A DNA stretch of 64,000 bases from Krasilnikovozyma curviuscula (lineage: Eukaryota > Basidiomycota > Tremellomycetes > Cystofilobasidiales > Mrakiaceae): assembly GCA_014825775.1 (NCBI GenBank), contig MVAQ01000063.1, positions 31,373 to 95,372 on the forward strand, read 5' to 3'. Below the pieces are notes generated by a model that saw only the letters and a program-made list of their open reading frames with translations, was not told the DNA's origin and did not search any database. This document shows, one piece after another, positions 1 to 12,140 of this stretch. Position 1 is the first letter of the stretch; each line of letters starts with the position of its first letter. Made by a program: the position numbers and the translations under genes.

Positions 1-562
1 CACAAGAGGGAGGCGGATTGAACTCACTCAGGAATCTGTCGTACAGCTTCCAATGAAGATCAGCATCCCTCAGAACCCTGAACTTCAGCTTGTGGTTCAG
101 TTGGTCCCTGTCTACATTTCACAAACAGGGTTATTTGTGAGGTGGGCTGTTTGCACACGCACAAGAAGCGACTCAAGATAACTCACGAATGGCGTTCCAA
201 TCCACTTCATCGAGGTTCCTAGGCTTCAGAAACTCAGAGCAGATGTTCCAGAACTGAAACCACCACGTTCGAGATACATGAGTACCACGTGCCGAGCGAG
301 ATAGAGTAAGGTAAAGTAGGCAGCTCACTTGTGTGACTTCGAGCAGCCCATCGATTCCCTCCTGTCCCCTGTTGAGCTTGTTAAAAGCTTCGCTCCATGC
401 TCCGTGAATTTGAGATTTGATATCTACCGGCATGGCTCTTTTCACCTGGTCATATCTGTAAGAAGTAAATGGACGTTGGAGGTCTCGCCACTTTGTTTTC
501 GCGGTGAGCAGGCACGATTTCCAACAGAGGCAGCGTGAAGGGGATGTCGAACTCCACTGCAA
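1..562 (-). CDS. 3' part of an unrecognised gene running off the left edge
   Basis: Three coding segments on the minus strand join cleanly in phase. One is open from about 562 down to 329. The next is 253-187, between a TTTCAG acceptor and a GTGAGT donor. The last is 111-28, between a GTAG acceptor and another GTGAGT donor; the gene then leaves the window. The joined protein is hydrophilic and rich in Trp, Asn, Lys and Arg, with segments such as GIDGLLEVTQFWNICSEF and NHKLKFRVLRDADLHWKLY. I recognise no domain. The 5' end is uncertain: another minus-strand open stretch at 1124-747 with a basic region (TRKTRRTRRK) could be an upstream exon of the same gene. Incomplete at the edge; no function is proposed. 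Confidence 0.45.
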
Positions 563-746
563 GACATGTGACTTAAAAGAGCGGAGTGTGAGTGTTATGG
601 TTGTTTATATGGAGCAACATCTTTACGAAGAGATAGAGAAAAGGAGCTGTCAGGTTTGCGCTGCGTTGATTTCGAAGCTCAAGAATCCAGGCAATAAACA
701 AGTACAGATAATAATTGTGTTTGCAATTTTAAACAAATGTCATCCA

Positions 747-1124
747 TCAAGTTCCCCAATTTCTTCTTCCGGTTCTGCTCGGAAGAGATAAGGGGTGAAA
801 AGACACGGCGTCCACATCGCGCCGACCATCTACTTTTCTTCTTGTCCTTCTTGTTTTTCTTGTTTTTGCCCTTGCCCTTTCGTTGGAAGTGTTTGGTTCA
901 TCAAGACTAGTACCAGTTCGTACCCTCATTCCAGGATCTCCCGTACCTCTCATCGTAGTGTACACCTTGTCCTCCACGAGATCGCCGAGCACCTGGCAAA
1001 GCTGCCTGCCGAGTTCGGCCGCTTGGTGAGAGGAGGAGTCTTTGTCGTAGCGCTTAGGAATATCCAGCAGGATATGGAGGAGGATGGAGTGTGTAGTCCA
1101 AGAGCCATTCGAAAACTGGTTCAT
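747..1124 (-). CDS. possible upstream exon or separate hypothetical protein
   Basis: A 125-codon minus-strand open frame starting with Met. It has a helical, Leu-rich first half (ELGRQLCQVLGDLVEDKVY) and a strongly basic second half. The complementary strand is also open over the same stretch, which weakens the case. It lies 5' of the left-edge gene on the same strand, and a GT near 815 could serve as donor, so it may be that gene's first exon. Nothing identifies it. Confidence 0.25.
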   Translation of the reverse strand: MNQFSNGSWTTHSILLHILLDIPKRYDKDSSSHQAAELGRQLCQVLGDLVEDKVYTTMRGTGDPGMRVRTGTSLDEPNTSNERARAKTRKTRRTRRKVDGRRDVDAVSFHPLSLPSRTGRRNWGT

Positions 1125-1498
1125 CCAAGGGAAAGAAAAGTCAATTCCTTCCTCTTGGGTTGACAGGGTGAAGGAGCTTCATCGCTCCTTCACTGTTCAA
1201 GAACTTGGCTTTGGTCTTTTGGTCTTCGTTACACTGCTTCATAAGGGTTGGATTGTGTTTTACTGGATTCCAAAGCGTTCAGACTTAATGCTGAATGGTA
1301 GCTCTTTCGTCTCAAACTTTACTTGCAGATGTGTGAGTATGAAGCAGTCCGGGGGAAAAGTTGATCGTCACAATTTTAAGCGTACAACTGAGTCAAAAAT
1401 GTTTTCTTCACAAGTATCTTCCTATCTGCTACAACAGTCTCTTCGAATGTCCATTGACGACTGGAGACCAAAATCATAACAGTACACTTCACAACCTT
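1125..1498. other. gap with no convincing gene
   Basis: Short open frames exist on the plus strand, but none has splice partners or recognisable protein features. It probably holds the 3' untranslated region of the minus-strand gene at 1499 and upstream sequence of the left-edge gene. Confidence 0.4.
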
Positions 1499-1945
1499 CT
1501 AAACGATCTCTTCTCTTGTCCTAGGTCTTCTTCCACTCTCATATAAATCTGAGTATTGTTTATCAATTGGGTAGTGGTCTTGGGAGGGAAGTGGTCGTGG
1601 TCCCAACACGTCGCTTCTAAAAGGAGACCTTGGAAGAGGAGGCGGTGCAGCGCAAAGACTTGTCGTTTGTAGACGAGGAAGTATAGCTCGTCGCATCATC
1701 TTGTCCTTCTCGAGCGCCAAGGATGAATGTATTGAGAGAACTGGGAATGGTGAGATGGACGATGATGAGAAGTCCTCCTCGGAGGAGGAGGGTGAGATGG
1801 ATGAGATTATTGTTGTTGATCCGAATGAGGTCCGCATAGGAGCTGGCTTCCTACGAACTGCTCTTCGTCGACAAAGAGATGTCTGTTCTACTACTATGAT
1901 CTGTGGGACTGGTGCTTTGGGTAAGGGGCGAGGTCCGGTTTGCAT
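1499..1945 (-). CDS. Ser/Pro-rich RRKP-family protein, paralogue 1
   Basis: About 148 residues of low-complexity Ser/Pro-rich protein. Blocks shared with the minus-strand genes at 13770 and 14988 are: a basic block TSLCRRRAVRRKPAPM; then a Ser-rich acidic stretch; then LEKDKMMRRAILP; and a charged end RTREEIV at the stop. No signal peptide, membrane segment or known domain is visible. The chosen ATG is at 1945. An acceptor-like TTTTCCAAAACAG lies just upstream on the minus strand (about 1957), so a short first exon may be missing. Family membership rests on the ordered shared blocks; function is unknown. The basic RRKP block could be a localisation or 14-3-3-type docking signal, which is speculation. 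Confidence 0.6.
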   Translation of the reverse strand: MQTGPRPLPKAPVPQIIVVEQTSLCRRRAVRRKPAPMRTSFGSTTIISSISPSSSEEDFSSSSISPFPVLSIHSSLALEKDKMMRRAILPRLQTTSLCAAPPPLPRSPFRSDVLGPRPLPSQDHYPIDKQYSDLYESGRRPRTREEIV

Positions 1946-2577
1946 CTTCAAGCGTCTGTTTTGGAAAATAAAATAAAATCAGAGGTGGCACCCTGATCAC
2001 ACCAGGGAATCCTACTCATTACAGAATCAGTACAGGTTGCAGATAGATACACCTAAAGATCGTTTTGGTAGTTGGAAGCACAGAAGCACGAAACGAAGTG
2101 CTGAGAAACGAGAGGTAGCACTGCACGCGAGCCTGGCCCGGTTGCAAGCCCGCCACATTGCTTCCTAGAAGCACTTCTCTGTGCCACTGATAAATCAAAC
2201 ACTAATTTCTATGTATCGACGAGTGGTAGCAGGATCACTCGGCACTCTGCATTCAGTCGTGTTGCGCGCAGACTTTGGACGCAACGCGACTGCCTTCTTT
2301 TCACAGCACGAACCCACCGCAGGCCCACAGGTACTCTTCTATCCCAAATGGCTATCATCTCTTGCCTCTTGATTTTCCATTTTCCCTCAGTGTCCCCTCT
2401 TCTGTTACCGTAGGCGCCACCTCGATCAGTGAGTGGCCAAGTCTCGATTCCAAATGAAGACATCGTTCACTTTTCGACGACCATCCAGCGGCCTGAAGAA
2501 AAGCATGGCTCTCTTTAGATTCTGAGCCCAGGCGGCTGATTTTTTTTTTACACAGCAGCCGTTGCAGCGGGAGAAGT
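1946..2577. promoter_or_regulatory. divergent intergenic region
   Basis: Lies between the minus-strand RRKP gene and the plus-strand peptide transporter, so it should hold both promoters. It may also hold a first exon of the RRKP gene. Open frames here on both strands overlap one another and none is convincing. Confidence 0.4.
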
Positions 2578-5431
2578 ATGCCGAGTAAAAACTCGGATAC
2601 GCAGGGGCAAGAAATCCTCGCTAACGAGGACGTCGAACTGGACGTTCTTTCTCCCCCTTCCGGACCTAAACCACACCCAAAAGAAGAGCAGGAAGACCAT
2701 GAAGATGGCCTGGGAAGGTCTCCAACCGAGCAGGAGCTTAGGACACTGCGAAAGGTGCCCGGGAAAGTGAGTTTACCTGAAAGCTTCTGCACAGACCCCA
2801 ATCAAACGCAAATCTGAGTTACTTCATTTATTTTTCCTGTCAGATGTCTTGGGTATCTTTTTTGATGTGTTTTGTCGAAATGACGGAAAGGTGGGCATCA
2901 ATGCTGACTTAAAAGACGCTTGTATTGATTCTGAAACGTGCGTCTAATTGAATTATATTTTTCAAAACAACAGAGCTTCTTATTACGGGACAGTTGGACC
3001 ATTCACCAACTTTATTCAACGCCCAATCCCCATTGGCAGTCCTGGTGGTGATTTGGGGACGGGCGCGGTTGCTCGAGGAGCAGCTGGGCTGCATCAAACT
3101 CCCGGCGCTTTGGGCTTGGGTCTTCGAACTGCGACGACATTTACCACACTGGTCAAGTTTTTGTCTTGTGAGTTTCTTGACAACCTTTTTTTAATATAAT
3201 TTAAAGACACACGTTACTTACGACCTCTTTGTTTTCGATTAGCTGTGAGTTCTCCACCGCGAGGGTTTCACGTCGCGAACCGGGACGACCTTTAACACTC
3301 TCGTTGCATTTCAGCCTATTCTAGGTGCTATTCTTTCAGACGTCCGATGGGGAAGATACAAAACAATTTTCATCGGTGTCTTTGTGGGAGCTATCGCCCA
3401 CATCCTGCTTGTTTTGGCCGGTGCGTCCACTGCACCTTTGTTGGTCACTTTTTCTCAAGCTGACTCTTTCCGCTTCTTCAGGTATTCCTGATGTGATAGA
3501 AGATGGACATGCACTGATACCATTCACCATCGCTGTCGTCCTTCTTGGACTTTCCTCTGGCTTTATTCGAAGTTCCTTCGGGCCGCTTCTAGCGGATCAG
3601 TAAGAATACTTTCCCAATATAAACGCTGATAGGACGATATTGAAATTGATGAACGGTCTTTTAAAGATCCCCAGTCAAGAGACAATATGTGATGACAGTC
3701 GAAAAGAACGAACTCGTCATTGTCTCTCCAGAAAAAACACTCCAGCGTTACTTCACCACTTTCTACTGGACTGTCTCATTCAGTAAGGAGCGATCGTTCA
3801 CTTCAAATGCATTTTCTATGCTGAACGAGCTCGTTTATTCAGGTGTCTTCTTCTCGATCGCCACGACATACTCTGAGCGTCTGGTTGGTTTCTGGCTAGC
3901 GTTAGTTTTAAATTATCAGCTCATCTTGTTGTGTTCAAAATAAATATTCAACCTTAATTCTTTAGCTTTTTACTTCCTGGTCTGCTTTACATCATCGTTC
4001 CAGTCATCTTGCTCTTGTGCGCCAACCGCCTCAATCGTCTCCCACCATCTGGCTCCATCCTCGCCGAATCGTTCATTATCTTTGGCATTGTCTTGAAAAG
4101 TGGTGGCTGGAAACGTCTCTTATTCATCAAACCTTTCAGACGCCGAGATTCTTTCAACAACGCTGTTCAGTCCGTTTGGGATTCTGCGAAGCCGTCGGTT
4201 ATGCTCAGAGATGGAACTCTCACTAAGAGAAGGAAAGCGTTGTTGGACAATTCAAAGTTCTGGGACGATGAGCTAGTTGACGAACTTAGAGAAGCTTTGT
4301 CTGCTTGCCTAATCTTTTTGTTTATCCCAGTCTTCAGGTGAGTAGACTACGTTTACTGACTCAAGTTGTACGCTGCTGACCTAGTTCTGCTTTTCTCCAG
4401 TCTGTGTGACGGTGGATTTGGTTCACGTGAGTATGAAGCCTTGTCGTGTTACTTTAAATCAGAAAAAGCTGACCTCAACCATTTTGTCTCTCTAGTCCAA
4501 ACCAGCCAAGCATCAAGCCTGATCTCCTCTGGTGTCCCCAACGACCTCATCTCCAACTTCAACGCCATCACCATCGTCATCGCTGCCCCAGTTCTTAACC
4601 ACTGGATCTATCCAGCGCTCGAAAAACACAACATCTCATTCCCACCGGTCCGCAGGATGTCTGTTGGCTTCTTCTTGGCTGCACTTTCGATGGCTACCGG
4701 CGCTTTGATCCAGTGGAGAGTGTACGAGACTTCGCCCTGGTGAGTCCATGTCACTTTTAAGCCTCTTTCAATCATGAACTTTATGCGACGAATTCTTACT
4801 GCCTGTGTCGGATTAGTGGAGCTCACGCCACAACCTGCGGCTCGCGTAAACTCTCAGGCGTCTCTCTCTGGGCGCAACTACCCCTGTACGCCTTACCAGC
4901 GATAGGAGAACTTTTTGTTAACGTAACTGCGTATGAGCTAGCATACTCACGAGCACCTGCGAGGATGAAGAGCATGGTAGGCCATCGCCCTTTCTCAAGC
5001 CATTTCTCCCTGTTCCTGACAGCTCTTTCATTCCTAATTGTAGGTCTATAGTGTGGCTCTTTTCAGTACAGTAAGAAATGCTTTCGGTGTTTCTTATTGG
5101 CGAATTATCTGACTCGCTTTTTCCCTCGCAGACGATAGCATCAGCAGTGGTCCTCATCCTTAATGCAACTCCATTCTTACAGGACCCATACCTCCAATGG
5201 CCCTTTGTTGCTGGATGGTGAGTCTGTCCTGTAAAGTAAATGCTAGCGTTAACTTGGAGCTACATGCTGACTGAGAGGTCTATTTGTAGCGTCGCATGTC
5301 TGCTGTCAATCGTCTGCATGGAACACTTCTTCCGCGACCTCAACACACCTGTAATACGCAACGCTTTGAGGATGACTTCTGGGAGGGCATCAGGGGCAAT
5401 TCCTGGTGCCATTATTTCACCGCTGACCTAG
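2578..5431 (+). CDS. PTR2: PTR2/POT-family proton-coupled peptide transporter
   Basis: A multi-exon gene for a member of the proton-dependent oligopeptide transporter (POT/PTR2) family, which imports di- and tripeptides across the plasma membrane. The N-terminus carries the fungal hallmark PTEQELRTLRKVPGK. Then come ERASYYGTVGPFTNFIQ (TM1), PILGAILSDVRWGRYKTI (loop after TM2), GFIRSSFGPLLADQ, a large mid loop with DDELVDELREAL, and C-terminal membrane segments ending about 5431. First exons are 2578-2766, 2844-2890 and 2974-3167, with in-phase GT-AG introns. Joining exon 3 to the exon starting at 3315 needs either a 2-base microexon or an unusual acceptor; see findings. The last in-phase frame gives a short C-tail with stop at 5429-5431. 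The family call is firm; the exact TM2 splice is not. Confidence 0.85.
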
Positions 5432-6234
5432 AGAGACTTTTCCTAGTGGTAAGATCATTAGGCTTGTATCGAGACAAAATTCTTTGGGGATTCTAGCTCT
5501 TATAATGTTTTGCTGGTTTATAAAGCTCATGTTGTATTGGATAATGACTTTCTTGGGATCTATGAATTTGTAGAGATGATAAAGATCGGGGAGAGTCGCC
5601 CTTTTGACAGAATGTGACAGAATGGCGCATAGTGTGCAATTGATCTAGGAGAAACACAACGAGTAGCAACTTTAGACTTAACTGATACCTTTGTTCGCTG
5701 AACGAGGTCGTCGTTTGTTGTTGAGGTATATCTTAGCCGTGTTTTGTCTCAACATCTCTTTCCAACATCCTGTGAAGTGTTTAGAGCTCGAGTGACGTTA
5801 AACCAGCCTTCACTGGAGCGCCCGCCGAACCTTCTATCGACTATCGATTTCAACTAATCATCGTCTCCCAACTTTGGGATGCTGATCATCCCGAGATTTC
5901 AGTCAAAGGTATGGAAACGGGAATTCTCAGGATGCCATAATGGCTACAGCGTAGGAAGGAAAGGAAAAAGGAAACAACGATCCGTTTCGCGAACCCTCAG
6001 ATTCTTATCACCTGACAGTGATACCACCAACTCCACATCTTGCTTCTGCGTTCTTGACTCATCGGCATATAATAGGAAGAAAAGGCTACGTGCATAACAT
6101 GAAAATCAAGAGAAAGCAGAAGAGAGAAAAAAGAAAACTAAAAGAGTGTTGCATAAGCTATTTGACTTTTGTTGTCGATAACAAGGTAAAAGAGTAGTGG
6201 TACATTGGCTCCTTTTCGACCTATTCAATCTAGT
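5432..6234. other. convergent intergenic gap
   Basis: Lies between the 3' ends of the transporter (plus) and the Sfp1-like gene (minus). It is expected to hold both 3' untranslated regions and polyadenylation sites. A 72-codon plus frame at 5879 has no supporting features. Confidence 0.5.
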
Positions 6235-8639
6235 TTATTGCGACGAAGCAGGAGGCGAAACGTGCCCGTGGTTCGAGTTGATAGATCTTTGAAGATGATC
6301 TGGGTAGTCGTAACAAACTCTAGTTAGTACTAGCAGATAAAGAGTCAAGAGAAGCGACACTCGAAGGAGACTCACACTTTAGCCCGTTCTGTTGTTTGTA
6401 AATCTTTCCGCACCCATCAACCGGACATCTAAATCTTCGTTCACCGTTTGGACCAATGAAGCTGTTGACATTCAAAGATCCGCTGTTCTCGTCGCCGCCC
6501 GAACGACCGCCGGTTGGTGCGTCACCACTTCCATTGTGATTGTCTTCAGAAGAGTTGGACCGCTCCTTGACAACGCTCCTCTTGTTCTTCTTCAACGTCT
6601 CTGCCAAGCTCGACATGCCACCAGAAAGTGATCGAGTTGGGGTCGACATGCTGTTATTGGTGTTGGTGATGGTAGAATCACGCAGCGAGTGATACTGAGC
6701 ACCATTGGACAAAGATGGAATGGAAGCCGAAGAGCTGAGATTGGGGACGGAGGACGACGTCATCAGATGAGAGTTGCTGTTTCCGTTTCCAGCGGTGCCC
6801 AGCGAGGAAGAAGTCGTTGAAATTTGAGACGAAACCGAAAGTGGTGAATTACTGATACTGTTTCCATTGGTGTTATTCCCGTTGTTATTTACATTACTTG
6901 AAGACGTTGATCGCTGAGGAATTGGAATTGAATAAGTTAACAAACTTGGTGGTACACATTGAGGTACAGTGGTTGGTTGGCTTGGTGTCAAGGCAGAAGC
7001 TGAGGACCACGGACTTGGTATATGGTGATGCATGGAAGGTGCTGAAGAGCTACTGATCAGAGCATTAAACGCAGCTGCTGAGTTGACGGAACCCAGATTC
7101 ATCGAGTTGAGGTGTTGTTGCAACTGTTGTTGCTGCTGTTGGTGGAGAGCGGAAGAGATGGCTTGTGGTTGCGGTGGTTGCTGAGTAGCACTCAATGGGT
7201 AGATGTTGTTACCGTTGACACCGTTGACGTTGGGATGGATGGCCGTAGCATCGTCCATTTCAATATCCATCATTCCTGGTGTGTGAGGGGCGTCTGAGTC
7301 GGTGGCAGGTGAAGGGGTCGAGGCAGACGAGGATAATGGATGTGGAATGGGGGCGGATTGCGCAGCTGCGACTGGGGGGAGTGTTGGTCTAGGGTGGGCG
7401 AGCTGTGGTTGTTTGGGCATCGCACCCATGGAAGCAAGTCCAGCAGCGGATTGACCTGGAATCATCACATGAGATTCTTCGTAGCTGGATAATGAGTACC
7501 AAAGTGAGAAACTGGACCAAAGTGAAAGTACAAGAAAGATAAAAACATACTGTTCCAGCAGGTCATGCAATCCTTTGAGTTGAAGCCCACAACAAGTGAA
7601 GTTCTTGGTAAAGTTATGTTCAAGTCTGTTCAAATGTTCGACACTGCCCAGGCCTGCCCAGGCGCTGATACCGTTAGCTTGTTGTTGCTGTTGCTGTTGC
7701 TGGAAGTACTGTTGTTGCTGCTGTTGCATGTTGTGTTGCAGCATGCTGTGAACAGGGGACACCCCCATCATCGACACCGAATTAACGGGTGACGACGAGA
7801 GTGTCGCGTGACTCATCAATGGGGAGTGGAATGATGAGAAGCTCAACGAGGCACTAAGTTGATGACTTGTTGGCGAAGAGCTTTGAGGAATCCCGTTTGA
7901 GAGTCTTCCGGAAGTGGGGAACGCGACACAGTGCAAATTTGAAGCGCGGAAACAAAACACGGGGAGTCAGTCCGAAGAGGATAGGACGCTTCAGGGTTCG
8001 TATCATCGGAGTCTTTTCAGAAGAAGGTCCTAATCAAACACCTGAGTGTTCACAGCGGTGGGACCAAGAGGGTGGTGAAGCCCTGTGCCCACGCTCAAGC
8101 TATGTAACACCTTCGCTGTCGCAGCTTCCCGAAGGAAAAGCGAAACACGAAGGACATCATCCATTCCATCATCCCTCTAACAGTATACAGAAGTTTGCTT
8201 CCTCGACTCCCTGAGCATCGGATGGCAGGACGATCGGTGTGTCTCCGCAACTCCATGTCACGAACGTCTAGATCGCCAGCGCAAGGCACAAACTGTAGAC
8301 AAAGACTCACCCTTGCCAGCCTTCGCCTCTCCAGCTACCGCTTGGAGCCCAAAGTCCATCCCCACCAGAACCACCATTGTCTGTCTTAGAATTCTTGATC
8401 ATAATCCCATTCATCACCGGACTGCCAGCGCCGTTAGACGTCGCTGAGGATGGCAAGATGGTGGGAGCCCAACCGCCAGAGCTTGGACCAACTATTCCTC
8501 CGGAAGTGTTGCTACCAAAAGGATGGTAATCCTTTGCCCAACTTTGTGTTCTTGGAAAAGAACTCTGTTGGTGAATGGACGAGCTATAAGGAGACGATCC
8601 ATTCTGATGCTGAATTCCGATTGGGACAGGCGATGGCAT
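6235..8639 (-). CDS. SFP1: Sfp1-like split C2H2 zinc-finger transcription factor
   Basis: Homologue of the yeast Sfp1 type, which drives ribosomal-protein and ribosome-biogenesis genes downstream of TOR. Two conserved halves are visible. The first is FTCCGLQLKGLHDLLEHYEE, restored by removing an intron near 7485-7552. The second is FRCPVDGCGKIYKQQNGLKY, completed by HLQRSINSNHGH after a final intron whose branch site is TACTAAC. That gives a C-x4-C-x12-H-x8-H-x-H finger. Between them lies a long Gln/Asn/Ser-rich region with polyQ runs (about 7680-7735). The last exon ends with TAA at 6235-6237. A 5' exon starting at the ATG at 8639 is Ser/Pro/Gly-rich; its join to the exon beginning near 7950 is not settled, and an intermediate exon may be missing. 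Confidence 0.78.
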
Positions 8640-11270
8640 TTGGGTTTGAGTTGAAGACTTGAGAGGTATACCTTTTCAGCCCTTGAGGATCGTAGTGAGG
8701 CTGAGAAGGATTGATCCCTTTCAAGTTTCGTGGAGCTGACCAAGTTGCAAGAGGCGTTCGAACGGACAGGCGGTCAAGGGATGGGGCAAATTTGATGTGT
8801 CAATGCCACAGCCCATGATTTTCGTACATTTCGATGATTAGAAAGGACTCACGATGTAGAGATTGAGACAGTCTGATATGAGTGAACTTATCTACAAATA
8901 CAGGAACAAAGAGGCTCAGCACTGGAGAACACAAGTCGGATTCCGAGCGACCGCAGGCCAATACTCCCGTTTCCACTGAGTCCTAGGGATATTACTCCAG
9001 AGGGTTGGGCAAGTGCGGCACAATATATTGAAAGGTATCCACTGACCAGAAACGTATTCAACTTCTATTGGATTCAAAAGACAAACAAGGACATTGGAAT
9101 CAGTTACTGCGAAATCCAGCGTTACCCACCGCCCGCTCGCTCTATGGAACATCCCAGATCGAAACTGGGAAGAGTTCCGAAAGGTGCCATTCTCGCTGGG
9201 CCAGGGTGGACAGATATAAAGGAAGGCTTACCTAACCGCAGATAGGTCGATGTCTGGGCACGTCGAAGAGAAATCCAGGTTACCCAGCGGAACGGAGTGG
9301 CCAGAGGGAAAGGGGACGACGTCGGTTTGGATGGGATCAGCTTTCAAAGGGATGGCGATCATAATGGAAACTTCCTAGGAAGGACTTACTCAGAAAGGGT
9401 TTCTCTATCAAACTTAGACCCTAGTCGTAGTATTGCTACAACTTGGACGGGTTTCTTGCACTTGAGTGTTTAGAGCGAGCGACCTGGCAGGCAGCGCAAG
9501 GTCTGAGCGCACACTTCAACCTTTAGGGAAATTTTTCAGCTAGCAGTTATGAGATTGCTTCTCTTGGGAAAGGATCTCGATATATTTTAGCCAGCTGAAC
9601 AGCTGTAGCAAAACTCTATCGCAAAGGGTATTACTTCTGTCGGCTTGAGTTGCGTGCCACGCCTTTCAAGCGCAGAACTTTCCACAGGTCGAACTTCAAG
9701 AGTATTCGTTCAGGACTTCCATGGTATTTAAAGATATCATTAAAAAATAAGATAGAACAGAGGTATGACTCCTAGAAGGATCGTTGTCGGGTGCGCAAAC
9801 CGCTACTGTCCGTCTGACGGGATGGCGCGCCTCCAAGCATGTATTTGCAATTGGCGCGGTGCAGAACTGTATAGTTGGGAGAAGAAAGCAAAGTACGTTA
9901 TATTTAAGTGGGGAGTAAAGAGATGCAGACCAAAGAGGTCAGGTTGCTTGGTCTCTCGTGAATGTTCAAACTCGCTCTCTGTTAATTTGCGAGTGATGAC
10001 TGAAATCAATAAGTGCGGGAGTCTGGCTTGTTACACGCAAGAGTGCTTCGAGTCCTCTCTCGATTTGTGAAGTTGACTATTACTAATAAGATAGCTGCTT
10101 GATCTTCAACAGAAGATTCTCTGGGAGAAAATATCAGGGCAAATATCATCGCTGCTTCGACGACACTTCCTATTGCACAAAGCTTGAGTTATGTTTTTGT
10201 GAACAGAATGAAGACACATAAGAGATATGTTGAAAGCTTGTTTAGCCTATAGCAGGCCTTGGAAGTTTGCTGTCAGTGCGAAGCTAAAGAACACCGTATT
10301 CCTGTCATCGCTTCTTTCCAGACAACTTCCAAGCTGAGTGAAACAGGAATTCATCCAGAGCATGGAAGCTTATGACAGATCAATTAAAAAAAGAAGAATA
10401 CAGAAGTGTCTCTCCATCATAAAGAGACGAACCAGCGTGTTTGATCGAACTCGTTCAAGATCAAAACAAACACGACCGATCCGATTCCTTTCCCACCAAC
10501 AGACATCCCAGCGATAGCGGTGACAGTTGCAACAGAAGCAAGAGAGTGAAGTATATTCTATTGACGCTCCGTTTCTCTTCTACGCTGAGGTTTCGGGCGC
10601 AGAAGAAAGCAGATACTGTAATCTGCATCGTCAAAAGTGTGTAGTTGAGTGGTGCATGAAAGAAATGACGGCACAGAAAAGCGAAAAGAAAGAACGCAAG
10701 AAATTGGAGAATAGAAGACAAGGTGTATGACCCACAAAGGGGCCGAAAATGACTCCCTAGCGAAAATCAAAACAAACGGTCTTTCAGCGCGACGTCGAAA
10801 GTTGCGACGCGTCCATCGCAACAACGGAATGAAAAGGGTGGTAAGTTCAGGTGCAGTCAGTAAGAATCGAAGAAGATGTTTTTGGGAGTAAAAATGTGGT
10901 TTTGAAGTGAAAACGAGGAGCGAATTTTCAATTGTTGCGGTGAGCTCAAAACTGTATAGCGTCTTTGCAAATTTTCTCACGCTATGTCTTCATTTTTTGA
11001 ACTCCGCGAGTAGCGCCGCCGCCTGCCTGCTTCTTCGCTAGGGCAGCGTAAGGAGTGCTTCCTCGTCTCGTCAAGGTATCAATTCAAGGTGCGTGCTGGT
11101 AGTGACTCTAGCTTGGATTTCCTAAGGAACGGTGGTGCTGACCTTTTGGAAATTATTGCTGTCGTGCTTCGCCCTCGCTTTCCATTCTATCCAACTACTA
11201 AACTTCAATTCCTCCCACATCAAATTCAATGGTCATTCAATCTACTACCGACTCTCATCGACTTCATCAG
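8640..11270. promoter_or_regulatory. long divergent upstream region
   Basis: About 2.6 kb between two divergent genes, the Sfp1-like regulator and ribosomal protein eL33. No open frame here has protein-like composition with matching splice sites. A 7-bp stem (GTTGCGA/TCGCAAC) lies near 10800-10822. The length fits a regulator with a long, intron-containing 5' leader plus the eL33 promoter. Confidence 0.4.
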
Positions 11271-12140
11271 ATGGTTTCCACTCGCCTTTACACCAAAGCC
11301 AGAATCACTGGACACAAGAGAGGAAAGAGAAACACGAGGCCAAACACCAGGTACGAATTAGCATTTCCGTTCGCCGACGACAGTGCGAATTATGGGACAA
11401 AGGGGAGCTAGGATTGGAGAAGGCGACGAAGGTTAGGATCAAGTTGCGGTGCGGCATGAAACGTACTGCTACTATTGTGTGGAAGCGGTTTAGCGGAGTC
11501 GACATATGGACCGAAACGGTTGAGCTGATCGATGAATGGCCAGAAGCTCTTTAATATAGGGAACCATGGTATTGACTCCTCTCTTTTCGTTCATCTCTTC
11601 AGTTTGCTCCAGCTCGAGAACGTCGCTACCAAGGAAGAAGCTCAATTCTACCTCGGAAAGGTCAGCTCTCACCTCCCTCTCAACTCTTCTCCAGCGAAAC
11701 TTTTACTGATTAATGTTCTCCCTTATATTCCCCTCTGACCCTCAATAACTCACTATGAACGTCAACGTCAACTTGTTCCCTTCGAATCAATCTTATCGTC
11801 AAACAGAGAGTTGCCTACGTCTACCGTGCTCAGAGAGCCATCAACGGATCCAAGATCAGAGTCATCTGGGGAAGAATTACCCGATCCCACGGAAACTCTG
11901 GTGCTGTCAAGAGCAAATTCAGATCCAACTTGCCAGGTGAGCTTGGGGTTTTTTTGGGAGGAAGTTTGGTGTGAAAGGAGGGTATGCGGGATGAACTCTT
12001 GAGGAGTGGCCGATACCATCCTTTTACTCACCCTTGCTCTTCATTTTGCACAAAACATTGCACTGACTTTATTCTGTTTCTTATCAGCTCACACATTCGG
12101 TGCTTCCTGCCGAGTCATGCTCTACCCATCCAACATTTAA
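11271..12140 (+). CDS. RPL33: 60S ribosomal protein eL33 (L35Ae)
   Basis: A structural protein of the large ribosomal subunit. Four exons (11271-11350, 11603-11660, 11807-11936, 12088-12140) splice in phase. They give [19 protein letters not shown], then [49 protein letters not shown] and the invariant end [14 protein letters not shown]. This matches yeast Rpl33 nearly residue for residue, and length (106 aa) is normal. An in-frame ATG at 11229 would add 14 residues absent from the family, so 11271 is preferred. The introns (252, 146 and 151 bases) are long for this window; no C/D-box snoRNA pattern was found in them with confidence. Confidence 0.95.

Noticed and set aside
5296..5496. Alternative frame for the transporter C-terminus
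   Set aside because: It does not follow in phase from the preceding exon, and the intron needed to reach it would be only about 20 bases.
11351..12087. Intronic snoRNA in the eL33 gene
   Set aside because: Partial C-box-like strings (GATGAA) occur, but no properly spaced C and D boxes with a terminal stem were found.
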